64,000 bases of DNA, taken from positions 39,169 through 103,168 of the forward strand of contig NZ_VCBC01000001.1 in the NCBI RefSeq assembly GCF_005843925.1, read 5' to 3'. The position numbers were made by a program, and so were the translations under genes. The DNA comes from Thalassotalea litorea. Its GTDB lineage: Bacteria > Pseudomonadota > Gammaproteobacteria > Enterobacterales > Alteromonadaceae. Positions within the stretch are counted from its first letter, which is position 1, and each line of letters opens with the position of its first letter. This document shows positions 9,244 through 17,436 of the stretch, piece after piece. The notes beneath the pieces were generated by a model, which did not search any database, had not been told where the DNA came from, and worked only from the letters and a program-made list of their open reading frames with translations.

Positions 9244-9477
9244 CTTTGTTTCCTGCATTTTCAGCCGGTAACACCTTGTGGATATTTTTTTAACAAAATA
9301 TTAGCATTTATTAAAAATTACACTATGCTTATTAATTCATGTAACAAATTACTTGAGAAATGGTCGTGCTAAACATCGTTTCTCTAACAGTTAAGTAAAG
9401 ATTTATTAGCGCAGGCTCATTCCTGATGAGCCATTCCCCTGAGCCCGAAACGTTTATCGTATCGGGCCTTTTTTTTG
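9244..9477 (+). ncRNA. Candidate small RNA
   Basis: A plus-strand transcript is predicted because a strong Rho-independent terminator (9443-9477) stands alone, with no annotated plus-strand gene before it for 9 kb. A -10 box TATACT (9232-9237) with no good -35 hexamer lies about 35 bp after an FNR/CRP-like palindrome, a layout typical of an activator-dependent promoter; this would give an RNA of about 235 nt. Within it are stems GAGAAA/TTTCTC (9355-9384 region) and GGCTCAT/ATGAGCC (9414-9432), then the terminator. A nearer start around 9340 is possible. No ORF with a ribosome binding site is visible inside. I do not recognise a known RNA family. Confidence 0.4.
9443..9477 (+). terminator. Rho-independent terminator of the candidate RNA
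   Basis: GCCCGA and TCGGGC close a hairpin whose loop side also pairs (TACGATAAACG-like), followed by eight T residues. Orientation is plus strand; the minus strand lacks a T tract here. Confidence 0.8.
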
Positions 9478-9691
9478 CCTGAAAGGATGTAGGTACACTG
9501 CATCACATGGACGGTTTGATGCACGTGTGTAATTCGAAGTACTTCGTCGCAATATGCCACTCGATATTCCGACATTCCCTAACCGCCTTTATATTTGCTT
9601 GCGAGCCGTTGAGCTAAGTACACAGTTGCATACCCTTTTCACGACACAGGACAAAACACAATCGATTAAAAATTACTCATTAGGTCTTACT
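9478..9691. other. Intergenic stretch with two symmetric motifs
   Basis: Between the candidate RNA and the cytochrome promoter. It holds TGCATCA-N11-TGATGCA (9499-9523) and the perfect 12-bp palindrome CGAAGTACTTCG (9535-9546). Both could be protein-binding sites for the downstream cytochrome gene; I recognise neither. No ORF with support is seen. Confidence 0.35.
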
Positions 9692-9720
9692 TTGACTGTG
9701 TTTTTGTTCTAAGCTTTATT
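9692..9720 (+). promoter_or_regulatory. Sigma-70 promoter for the octahaem cytochrome gene
   Basis: TTGACT (9692-9697), a 17-bp spacer, and TTTATT (9715-9720). It would start the message around 9727, about 50 bases before the first possible start codon of the cytochrome gene. Confidence 0.5.
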
Positions 9721-9776
9721 GAAAACAACAAGTTAACAGGACATTCGATGCGTGAGACAAACTGCGCATTGGCATT

Positions 9777-12098
9777 ATGGATATCGCGAACCTTACAATC
9801 TTGCAAGCCCGTTTAAACAATATCAATCGTCAGCCCCTGATGCGGGTACTTATATTAGCTTGCCTGTTAAACGTCCTATTCTCTGGCATCGTTGCCGCCA
9901 AATCAGACCAATACATTGGCTCTGAAGCCTGTCAAAACTGTCATAAACAAGCCTTTACCGATTGGCAAGGCTCGCACCATGCTAAAGCAATGGCCCACGC
10001 GGATAGCACATCGGTATTAGGGGACTTTGCCGATGCAAAAATTGAATTTAACGATGAGACTTATCGTTTTTATCAGCAGGACGATAACTATTATGCCCGG
10101 ATCAAAGATGCCGAAGGTAAATTTCAAAGTTATCAAATACTTTACACATTTGGTGTGTACCCCTTGCAGCAATACATGGTTGATATTGGTCAGGGCAAGA
10201 TTCAACTTATCCCTTTTGCTTGGGATAGCCGGGAAAAAGATACCGGTGGCAAGCGCTGGTTTCACCTGTACCCGCAGGCTCTAGATCCCAAACATGAGTT
10301 TTTCTGGACCAATCAGGGTCAGAACTGGAACTACATGTGCGCCGATTGTCATTCAACCGATATCAAAAAAAATTATCAAGCTGAAACTGACAGTTACAAC
10401 ACGTCTTTTGCGGAAATCAGCGTTGGCTGCGAAGCCTGCCACGGTCCTGGGGCTGAACATGTCCAGTTTGTCAGCAACAAATCTGCATCGGCGAACATCA
10501 CCCACAAACAATTTAAAGGCTTTGACAGAAGTTTGCACAAGTTAGTAAGCCAATGGAAGCCAAGAGAAAATTCAGCAATTTTACAACCGGTTAGGGCTGA
10601 CAATGCAGATTCCAGTAAGCAAACATTAGTATGTGCACAATGCCATAGTCGCCGATTACAATTAGGGGATAAGGATCACATTCAGACCAATGAGCTTGGT
10701 GATAAATACCTACTCAATCTGGTTGAACCCGGTGCGTACCATCCCGATGGACAGATTTATGATGAAGTCTATGTGTATGGCTCCTACCTGCAATCGAAAA
10801 TGCATCAACAAGGCGTGGTTTGTACCAATTGCCATCAACCCCATAGCGGTGAATTACTGGTCGAAGGCAATGCGCTGTGCAATCAATGTCATCTGGCGGA
10901 AAGTTATGATACGCCAACTCATCACAATCATCCTGATTCTCTCGAAGGCAGTCAGTGTGTTGATTGTCATATGCCGCAAACGACGTATATGCAAATTGAT
11001 CCCCGACGCGACCACCGATGGCATGTGCCAAACCCGCAACAATCGGCAAACCTGCAAACCCCTGATGTCTGTCTTTCTTGCCATAATGAAAAATCGAGTG
11101 AATGGAGTATTTCTCAGGTTGCGACATGGGGCGAAAATCAATCGCAACAGGCTCAGGAATTTGGCCCTGCCTTTTTAGGGGCGGAGATTGGCTATCCACA
11201 ATCGGCGACCTGGCTATCAAAAATCGCTCAAGATGTGAATTATCCCGCTATCATTCGAGCATCGGCCTTACAACGTAGTGCTACTGTTGCCGATAATAAT
11301 ACTCTGGTTGCGATATCCCGTGGCTTAAAGTCCAAAAATACCTGGGTTCGCACAGGAGCCGTCAGAGGTACTGAAAACCTACCGATTAACGCACGCTGGC
11401 GATTACTGTCGCCATTGATTGATGACCCGGTGTTGGTGGTACGGATAGAAGTAGCCCGAGCGTTGCTTTCCAACTGGCAGCAATTGACAAAGGATCAGCA
11501 AACCAAAATGCAGGCAGCACTTGATGATTATGTTCAGGTACAGTCCTATAATGCCGACCGCGGTTTTGCATTAACCAACCTTGCCAACCTATACGCTTAT
11601 CAGGGAAATTTATCGAAAGCGGAACAAACCTACCAACAGGCGATCCAGACCGAACCCAATTATGCGAATAGTTATTTGAACCTGTCTGAAGTCTATCGAC
11701 AACTGCGTGATGAAACTAAGGTAATCAACATATTAGAACAAGGTAAAAACAAAGTATCGTCGTCATCCGCCCTCTCCTATCAGCTAGGATTGTCGTATAT
11801 CCGCCAACAACAACCGTTGGCCGCGCAAAATAATTTCGCCCAGGCGGTGACAGACGAACCCGAAAACCCCCAATATCAATTTGTATATGGCCTGAGCCTA
11901 AAAGACACTAAGCCGAAACAAGCGCAACAGGCAATGTCCAAAGCCTACACTCTGAGTCAGAACCCTCAATACTTATATGCACTTTGTGAGTTTCAAATTC
12001 AGCAACAGGAATATTCGGCAAAACAATGCGTTGAACAACTCCGCCCGTTAGTAACGCCAGAAGTGATTCAACAGTTGGAACAACAGATGAACCGCTAA
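9777..12098 (+). CDS. Exported octahaem c-type cytochrome with TPR domain
   Basis: 773 residues from the first ATG. A signal peptide spans about residues 22-41 (MRVLILACLLNVLFSGIVAA), so the ATG at 9840 is a likely alternative start. Eight CxxCH haem sites follow: about residues 52, 188, 218, 286, 349, 368, 394 and 432, the seventh inside CVDCHMPQTTYM with a downstream IDPRRDHRWHVPNP. Residues about 480-590 are helical and HEAT-like; 590-770 are TPR repeats (YADRGFALTNLANLYAYQGN region, then YANSYLNLSEVYRQL). It should sit in the periplasm or on the outer face and move electrons; partner and substrate are unknown. Neighbours do not help: no reductase, quinol oxidase or cytochrome maturation gene is adjacent. 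A 22-codon ORF at 9748-9816 with an AGG ribosome site overlaps the start in another frame. Confidence 0.85.
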   Translation: MDIANLTILQARLNNINRQPLMRVLILACLLNVLFSGIVAAKSDQYIGSEACQNCHKQAFTDWQGSHHAKAMAHADSTSVLGDFADAKIEFNDETYRFYQQDDNYYARIKDAEGKFQSYQILYTFGVYPLQQYMVDIGQGKIQLIPFAWDSREKDTGGKRWFHLYPQALDPKHEFFWTNQGQNWNYMCADCHSTDIKKNYQAETDSYNTSFAEISVGCEACHGPGAEHVQFVSNKSASANITHKQFKGFDRSLHKLVSQWKPRENSAILQPVRADNADSSKQTLVCAQCHSRRLQLGDKDHIQTNELGDKYLLNLVEPGAYHPDGQIYDEVYVYGSYLQSKMHQQGVVCTNCHQPHSGELLVEGNALCNQCHLAESYDTPTHHNHPDSLEGSQCVDCHMPQTTYMQIDPRRDHRWHVPNPQQSANLQTPDVCLSCHNEKSSEWSISQVATWGENQSQQAQEFGPAFLGAEIGYPQSATWLSKIAQDVNYPAIIRASALQRSATVADNNTLVAISRGLKSKNTWVRTGAVRGTENLPINARWRLLSPLIDDPVLVVRIEVARALLSNWQQLTKDQQTKMQAALDDYVQVQSYNADRGFALTNLANLYAYQGNLSKAEQTYQQAIQTEPNYANSYLNLSEVYRQLRDETKVINILEQGKNKVSSSSALSYQLGLSYIRQQQPLAAQNNFAQAVTDEPENPQYQFVYGLSLKDTKPKQAQQAMSKAYTLSQNPQYLYALCEFQIQQQEYSAKQCVEQLRPLVTPEVIQQLEQQMNR

Positions 12099-12301
12099 CC
12101 CAATTATGGGTGGAGTGTTTTTCTAAAAACTAACAAAATCGGGCAGCCAAAGCGCACAATAAATTGACGATATCGCGATATACTGATTTGTTTCACTAAA
12201 AAAATTCAACCTTTGGTTTATACTGAAAAAAACCGGGTTGCAATGGCATGCGATGTTCCCGAATACAAGGTCTTGTATTTAAACATTGTAAAGGTGCCCC
12301 T

Positions 12302-13270
12302 ATGAGCCAGGCCCACGAGGCAATTATGTTGCTCAAGCAACAAATGCAAACGGTAGTAATCGGTCAAGAAAATGTCATTGACACCTTGATCACAGCGCTT
12401 CTGACTAATGGCAATGTGCTGTTAGAGGGGCTTCCTGGAACCGCAAAAACCCGCTCGATTAAAGCGTTGGCGAAAACCTTACAAGTGAGTCTCGGCAGGG
12501 TTCAGTTTACCCCAGATTTATTGCCGTCTGACATCACTGGAACCGAAATTTATCAGGAAGTCGATTCCAAACCTACCCTGACGTTTCAACAAGGCCCGAT
12601 TTTCAATAACCTTTTGCTTGCCGATGAAATCAACCGCTCTCCAGCCAAAGTTCAGGCGGCGCTGCTTGAGGCGATGGAAGAGCGCCAGGTGACCGTTGCT
12701 GGCAAATCGCACATACTTCCTAGACTATTTATGGTTCTGGCGACACAAAACCCGATTGAGCAAGAAGGCACCTACCCTCTTCCTGAGGCGCAGATGGATC
12801 GGTTTATCATGAAAATCAATATTGAATACCCGGATGACGAGGCTGAAGCGAGCATTATTTCATTGGTTCGCTCGGAAGAAATATCTGATGACAAGCAGCT
12901 TTCCAGAGTCGATCCCGACCATATATTCAATGCCCGCCAGGAAATTAATCGACTTCATGTCAGCGACGAAGTGATCAAATATATTGTCGCTTTGGTAATG
13001 GCAACAAGACACCCAGAGCGCTATCGGGAATCACCATTGCAAGATTGGATACACGTGGGTTCGAGCCCTCGTGCCAGTATTGCCTTGGATAAGTGCGCGC
13101 GAGCCTACGCCTGGTTAAATCAAAATGACTTTGTCGAACCAGATCATGTGCGAGCGATGGCGTATTCCGTGCTCCGACATCGCTTGATACTAAGCTACGA
13201 AGCGTTAGCGGAAGGCATTACTGCCGATCAGGTGATTAATGAATTACTCAAACAAGTGGCGAGCGCCTGA
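12302..13270 (+). CDS. MoxR-family AAA+ ATPase
   Basis: 322 residues. Walker A GLPGTAKT, Walker [16 protein letters not shown], sensor region [19 protein letters not shown] and the MoxR lid domain with [16 protein letters not shown]. MoxR ATPases act as chaperone-like partners of VWA-domain proteins, five of whose usual operon mates follow here. The ATG at 12302 has AAGGTG upstream and gives the normal MoxR length; an in-frame ATG at 12248 would add 18 residues without family similarity. First gene of the operon. A perfect 12-bp palindrome ATATCGCGATAT lies at 12170-12181 in the 200-bp leader. Confidence 0.93.
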   Translation: MSQAHEAIMLLKQQMQTVVIGQENVIDTLITALLTNGNVLLEGLPGTAKTRSIKALAKTLQVSLGRVQFTPDLLPSDITGTEIYQEVDSKPTLTFQQGPIFNNLLLADEINRSPAKVQAALLEAMEERQVTVAGKSHILPRLFMVLATQNPIEQEGTYPLPEAQMDRFIMKINIEYPDDEAEASIISLVRSEEISDDKQLSRVDPDHIFNARQEINRLHVSDEVIKYIVALVMATRHPERYRESPLQDWIHVGSSPRASIALDKCARAYAWLNQNDFVEPDHVRAMAYSVLRHRLILSYEALAEGITADQVINELLKQVASA

Positions 13271-13278
13271 GGGTGATC

Positions 13279-14199
13279 ATGACCAGCAGTAATATCCACG
13301 TCACGTTACAACAACTTGAAAAACTGAAATATCAGGCAAGATATTTCTCTTTCACGGAACAACAGCCGGTAAATAGCGTATTGTCCGGAAAAAACTCATC
13401 CCGACTGCGCGGCCGTGGTCTGAATTTTGAGGAACTGCGCCACTACCGTCCCGGCGATGATATTCGTACCCTCGACTGGAAAGTCACGCAACGTACCGGA
13501 AAGGCCCATGTTAAAGTTTTTACTGAAGAGAAAGAGCGCAATACCTACCTTGCAATAGATCAACGCAGCTCCATGTTTTTCGGCAGTAAAGGAAAAATGA
13601 AGTCTGTTATCGCCGCTGAAGTATCGGCGCTTATCGCCTGGCAAATCACCGGTAGTGGTGATCGTGTCGGTGCATTTATATTTAATGATTCGATGGTCAA
13701 AGCGATCCCTGCCAAACGCGGTAACCTCCATGTCTCGCAACTTTTACATCAACTAAGCAAAATCAATAATGAATTGAACACCGGCAATACTGATGCGGGT
13801 CAGTTTGATTCTTTAAACAATATGTTGAAAAAATTGACGGCTCTCAATCAACATAACGCGTTGATAATTTTAGTGAGCGATGGTTACGGTTGGGATCCCA
13901 GAACGACACGCTACGTAAAAACTCTGCGCCAACATAATGAAGTTATCGCCTGTCATGTGTCGGACCCGCTTGAGCAAGACTTGCCCCGCATGCCGCAAAT
14001 GATTGTCTCAGATGGTAAATGGCAAATTCAATTTTCCTCACAAAACCCGACCACTCAACGACGTTTTCGAGAAAATTTACAACGTCAATTAGACCAATAT
14101 CGTAACTTTACCAATAAATACCGGATCCCACTGATCCCGATTAATACCCTTGAAGACCCCGTTCAACAGCTCAGACGAGCGTTAGGGAGGGTATATTGA
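13279..14199 (+). CDS. DUF58 domain protein
   Basis: 306 residues from ATG 13279, which has GAGGG at good spacing (an in-frame GTG lies six bases earlier). The DUF58 signature LRGRGLNFEELRHYRPGDDI and RTLDWKVTQRTGKAHVKVF is followed by a VWA-like fold with a degenerate metal site (LAIDQRSSMFFGS). Always found beside MoxR ATPases; probably the membrane-proximal adaptor of the MoxR-VWA complex. Eight bases separate it from the moxR stop. Confidence 0.92.
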   Translation: MTSSNIHVTLQQLEKLKYQARYFSFTEQQPVNSVLSGKNSSRLRGRGLNFEELRHYRPGDDIRTLDWKVTQRTGKAHVKVFTEEKERNTYLAIDQRSSMFFGSKGKMKSVIAAEVSALIAWQITGSGDRVGAFIFNDSMVKAIPAKRGNLHVSQLLHQLSKINNELNTGNTDAGQFDSLNNMLKKLTALNQHNALIILVSDGYGWDPRTTRYVKTLRQHNEVIACHVSDPLEQDLPRMPQMIVSDGKWQIQFSSQNPTTQRRFRENLQRQLDQYRNFTNKYRIPLIPINTLEDPVQQLRRALGRVY

Positions 14200-14705
14200 C
14201 ACCATTTGAAATGCCCTGGGGCAACTATCTTCTCAAAGACTTAGCAGAAGCACCACCGCCAGCAGCGATTGATTATTGGCCGCAAACGCCAGGCTGGTAC
14301 TTGCTTTTTGGAGTTATCGTGATTTGGTTGGGCCGCTGGCTTTATCGACAATATCTTCACTATAAACGCAATGCTTATCGCCGTGAAGCATTACGTTTTA
14401 TCAAATCACTTCCCCGCGATACCGTAAATAGTCGCTATCAAATTTATCAACAGCTGCCAGCGTTGCTGCGCTCAACTGCGATTCATGGTTATGGCCGGAG
14501 CGAAGTTGCAGGACTCACCAGTAAGCGTTGGGAGGGTTGGTTAGACAATCATTGTAAGCAATCAGACTTTTTGGGCAATTGCCCAAATTACCTGCAAGCG
14601 CTGGCGTATGGCCCTGCTGACAGTTTAAATCCGCATCAACTGACCAAGCTGCTTCAGGAAATCCAATTATGGATACAATTCCATTCTGGTGAGTGTCATG
14701 ATTGA
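14196..14705 (+). CDS. DUF4381 membrane protein of the MoxR/Bat operon
   Basis: 169 residues. Pattern typical of DUF4381: short N-terminal LKDLAEAPPPAAIDYWPQTP, one membrane segment (WYLLFGVIVIWLGRWLY), then a basic cytoplasmic region (RQYLHYKRNAYRREALRFIK) and a helical tail. The start is a TTG at 14196 that overlaps the previous stop (TTGA) and has GGGAGGG just upstream; ATG 14211 is the alternative. Unknown biochemical role; co-occurs with BatA/BatB-like proteins. Confidence 0.85.
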   Translation: MTPFEMPWGNYLLKDLAEAPPPAAIDYWPQTPGWYLLFGVIVIWLGRWLYRQYLHYKRNAYRREALRFIKSLPRDTVNSRYQIYQQLPALLRSTAIHGYGRSEVAGLTSKRWEGWLDNHCKQSDFLGNCPNYLQALAYGPADSLNPHQLTKLLQEIQLWIQFHSGECHD

Positions 14706-15705
14706 GTTTGTTTACCCTTGGAATTTCGCGCTATTGATATTGCCATTGGCAGTCTACTACTTCTGGCCTGCCTACAAAGAACGAAAAAGTTCGGTGAAAG
14801 TCCCGTTCTTTTCAAGACTGGTTGAGTTAACGGGGGAAAAACCCGCGAGTGGCTCCGTGATTTTAAATCGCTACGTTTTGCAAAAGTTGTTGTTGCTTAG
14901 TGGTTGGATTTTGATCTGTACGGCACTTGCAAAACCACAATATATTGGCAAGCCAATAACGCTTGATAAATCTGCTCGGGATCTAATGATAGCTGTTGAT
15001 TTGTCTGGCTCAATGATGACAGAAGACTTTCAAACACTTGCAGGTAACAACACGGATCGATTTACCGGAGTCCAACAACTATTGGCCGATTTTGCCGAAC
15101 AAAGAGAAGCCGATCGTCTCGGCCTGATCCTGTTTGCTGATGCCCCTTATTTACAGGCGCCCTTTACTCAGGACTTGGACACCTGGCTGACTTTGCTCTT
15201 TGAATCTGAAGTTGGTATGGCGGGACAATCCACGGCCTTAGGAGATGCCATCGGCTTAGCAATTAGTGTGTTTGAGCACAGCCAAACCAAAGAGCGTGTG
15301 CTGATTTTACTGACCGATGGTAACGATACCGGCTCTAAAGTGCCACCGCGCGATGCTGCACAGGTTGCGGCAAGTTACCAGATAAAAATCTATACCATCG
15401 CGATTGGCGATCCCAAAACGGTTGGTGAAGAAGCGATCGATTTGAAAGTCCTACAATACATCGCAGATACCACCAAAGGACAGATGTTTGAAGCGGTAAA
15501 TGCCGAACAGTTGGACGCCATCTATGAACAAATAAATACCCTGGAACCACAAAAATTCTCATCTCGTTCCTATCGACCAAAGACCAGCATCCATTTTGTT
15601 CCAATAGTGATTTTACTGGCATTGTATATGGGGGTTCTCACCATCGTCGCGATTCGCAATCTATATCACCGGCGCAAAGTAGAACGGGAGTTTGCGAATG
15701 ATTGA
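14698..15705 (+). CDS. VWA-domain membrane protein (BatA-like)
   Basis: 335 residues. An N-terminal BatA-type membrane segment (YPWNFALLILPLAVYYFWP), a second one (LLLLSGWILICTALAKP), a VWA domain with an intact MIDAS (IAVDLSGSMM, then a threonine site in GQSTALGDAIGLA and LLTDGNDTG) and a C-terminal membrane helix. Bat proteins were named for Bacteroides aerotolerance; in proteobacteria they are thought to act in envelope stress. The ATG at 14698 overlaps the previous gene by 8 bp (ATGATTGA), with GGTGAG upstream. Confidence 0.92.
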   Translation: MIEFVYPWNFALLILPLAVYYFWPAYKERKSSVKVPFFSRLVELTGEKPASGSVILNRYVLQKLLLLSGWILICTALAKPQYIGKPITLDKSARDLMIAVDLSGSMMTEDFQTLAGNNTDRFTGVQQLLADFAEQREADRLGLILFADAPYLQAPFTQDLDTWLTLLFESEVGMAGQSTALGDAIGLAISVFEHSQTKERVLILLTDGNDTGSKVPPRDAAQVAASYQIKIYTIAIGDPKTVGEEAIDLKVLQYIADTTKGQMFEAVNAEQLDAIYEQINTLEPQKFSSRSYRPKTSIHFVPIVILLALYMGVLTIVAIRNLYHRRKVEREFAND

Positions 15706-16660
15706 CTGGGTGAGTCTGCAAAATTTTCATTTTATTCGACCAGCATATTTACTGCTCTTTCTGGTGCTGATTTTCCTCTATTTTGCCTTGCGTCAAAGGG
15801 ATAATTCTTTACATTTTTGGCAGCAAGTCATGTCAATCGAAGTGCTGGAGCACTTAACGATTAAAGGCAGTAACTTTGAATGGTTCTCACCGTCAAAAAT
15901 TATGCCAGTTGTCGGTACGATGGCGATTATCGTCGCAGCCGGTCCGACGTTTACGCAAGTACCCTCGCCGTTTAATGAAGACAAAGCCGGCCTTGTGATT
16001 GCCGTGGATGTCTCTGAAACCATGCAGCAAAGTGATCTTGCACCAAATCGATTGTTACGGGCCAAACAAAAGGTCAATGATCTACTGGATATTCGTGGCG
16101 ACAGCAATACCGCCCTGATTGCCTATGCCGGTAGTGCCCACATTGTCATGCCACTGACTAACGACGGAAATATGATCCGCCAGTTTATGAAACCATTAAG
16201 TCCGAAAATGATGCCCAGGGCGGGAAAAATGCCGGACAATATTCTGCCCTTAACCTCACAAATACTCAACCCGACAAATGTTCCAGGTACTTTGTTGTTA
16301 ATGACGGATGGCAGTTCCAGTGAAGCTCAGCAAAATTTTCAGGCTTTTTTCGAGGTACAGCAGCATCAATTGATCATCTGGGCAATTGGCGACGACAAGG
16401 TCAAAGCCAAACCGGGCTCGAATTTCCTCCCTCTTCAGATCAACTCTTTAGAGCAGCTCGCAAAAGCCAGTAATGGTCGTGTAGTGCGATTTAGTCACAA
16501 CAAAGAGGATGTCGGTACCGTCAATGATTATATTGAAAACAATCTGGTGATTGTTGAAGATGGCACTCGCCCGTGGCTAGATGCCGGTTACCCATTGGTG
16601 TTTGTTATCGCATTTAGCTATTTATTCTGGTTTCGTCGTGGGTGGACATTACAATGGTAA
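15698..16660 (+). CDS. VWA-domain membrane protein (BatB-like)
   Basis: 320 residues. Two N-terminal membrane helices (AYLLLFLVLIFLYFAL and IMPVVGTMAIIVAAG), then a VWA domain with MIDAS IAVDVSETMQQSD, where SET replaces SGS, and LLMTDGSSSE, and a C-terminal helix. It overlaps the preceding VWA gene by the same 8-bp ATGATTGA arrangement, with GGGAG seven bases before the ATG. Probably pairs with the BatA-like protein and the following TPR protein. Confidence 0.9.
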   Translation: MIDWVSLQNFHFIRPAYLLLFLVLIFLYFALRQRDNSLHFWQQVMSIEVLEHLTIKGSNFEWFSPSKIMPVVGTMAIIVAAGPTFTQVPSPFNEDKAGLVIAVDVSETMQQSDLAPNRLLRAKQKVNDLLDIRGDSNTALIAYAGSAHIVMPLTNDGNMIRQFMKPLSPKMMPRAGKMPDNILPLTSQILNPTNVPGTLLLMTDGSSSEAQQNFQAFFEVQQHQLIIWAIGDDKVKAKPGSNFLPLQINSLEQLAKASNGRVVRFSHNKEDVGTVNDYIENNLVIVEDGTRPWLDAGYPLVFVIAFSYLFWFRRGWTLQW

Positions 16661-17436
16661 TTGATCCTCAAAGCCATTCCGAGCAAGGTCTGGGTTGGTT
16701 ATTACACCGACTGCAACGCTATTGGCTTTGGTGTAAACAACAAATCGTGAGTAAGCGTAAGACCCTGTTAATCGCCTTTTTGGTGGTATTGGTCATCTAT
16801 ATTAGCGTCAAACCACAACAATTTGTCAGTCTATGGCTCACCCAGGACCAGCAAGGTGCCATTCTATTCAGCATGGGAAAGTATCAAAAAGCTGGTGAGC
16901 AGTTTAACGATAGCCGCTGGCAAGCCTACAGCTATTACGGTGCTGAAGAATTTGATAGCGCCGCCAATTTGTTTAGCCAGTTTAATTCACCACAGGACTT
17001 GCTTGCCCGGGGAAACGCCTATGCACATGGCCGCAGGTATGTAAAAGCCAAAGGGGTATATCAGGCTTTGCTAGAACAATATCCCAACAATGAAGCCGCG
17101 CAAAAAAACCTGCAAATCGTACAAAGCATAATTGATGAGGTGAACCGGATTTCTGAAAGTCAGCAACAGGAAAATAGCGATGCCCCGAAGGAGTTGGGGG
17201 ACGACCCGCAGACGGCAGAAGGCGCTGAACGAAACGTTTCCGTGGAGCAACTCGAGCAATACAGCGCTGAAGATATTCTTCAGGATCCGGAGCTGGCGAA
17301 TATGTGGTTGCGACAGGTACAAAAAGATCCAGCAAAATTTCTGGCAATAAAATTCGCGGTGCAATTACAGCAAGGCAATGCCACTGACCGTCCGCCAAAA
17401 CCTGAAAATCAAGAGCGTCTTGATGATGAAGATTAA
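16654..17436 (+). CDS. TPR-repeat membrane protein of the Bat operon
   Basis: 260 residues from the ATG at 16654, which overlaps the previous stop (ATGGTAA). One membrane helix (TLLIAFLVVLVIYISV) is followed by TPR motifs (GAILFSMGKYQKAGEQF; ARGNAYAHGRRYVKAKGVYQ) and an acidic Gln-rich tail. In Bat operons this position is held by a BatB/BatC/BatE-type TPR protein that extends into the periplasm. The last 14 bases overlap the next gene. Confidence 0.85.
   Translation: MVIDPQSHSEQGLGWLLHRLQRYWLWCKQQIVSKRKTLLIAFLVVLVIYISVKPQQFVSLWLTQDQQGAILFSMGKYQKAGEQFNDSRWQAYSYYGAEEFDSAANLFSQFNSPQDLLARGNAYAHGRRYVKAKGVYQALLEQYPNNEAAQKNLQIVQSIIDEVNRISESQQQENSDAPKELGDDPQTAEGAERNVSVEQLEQYSAEDILQDPELANMWLRQVQKDPAKFLAIKFAVQLQQGNATDRPPKPENQERLDDED

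Noticed and set aside
9360..9398. 12-codon ORF (MVVLNIVSLTVK) inside the candidate RNA
   Set aside because: No ribosome site at proper spacing and it overlaps a predicted stem.
10714..11220. Long open frames on both strands inside the cytochrome gene
   Set aside because: The frame 9777-12098 carries all eight CxxCH sites and the TPR repeats; the others are shadows with no recognisable pattern.
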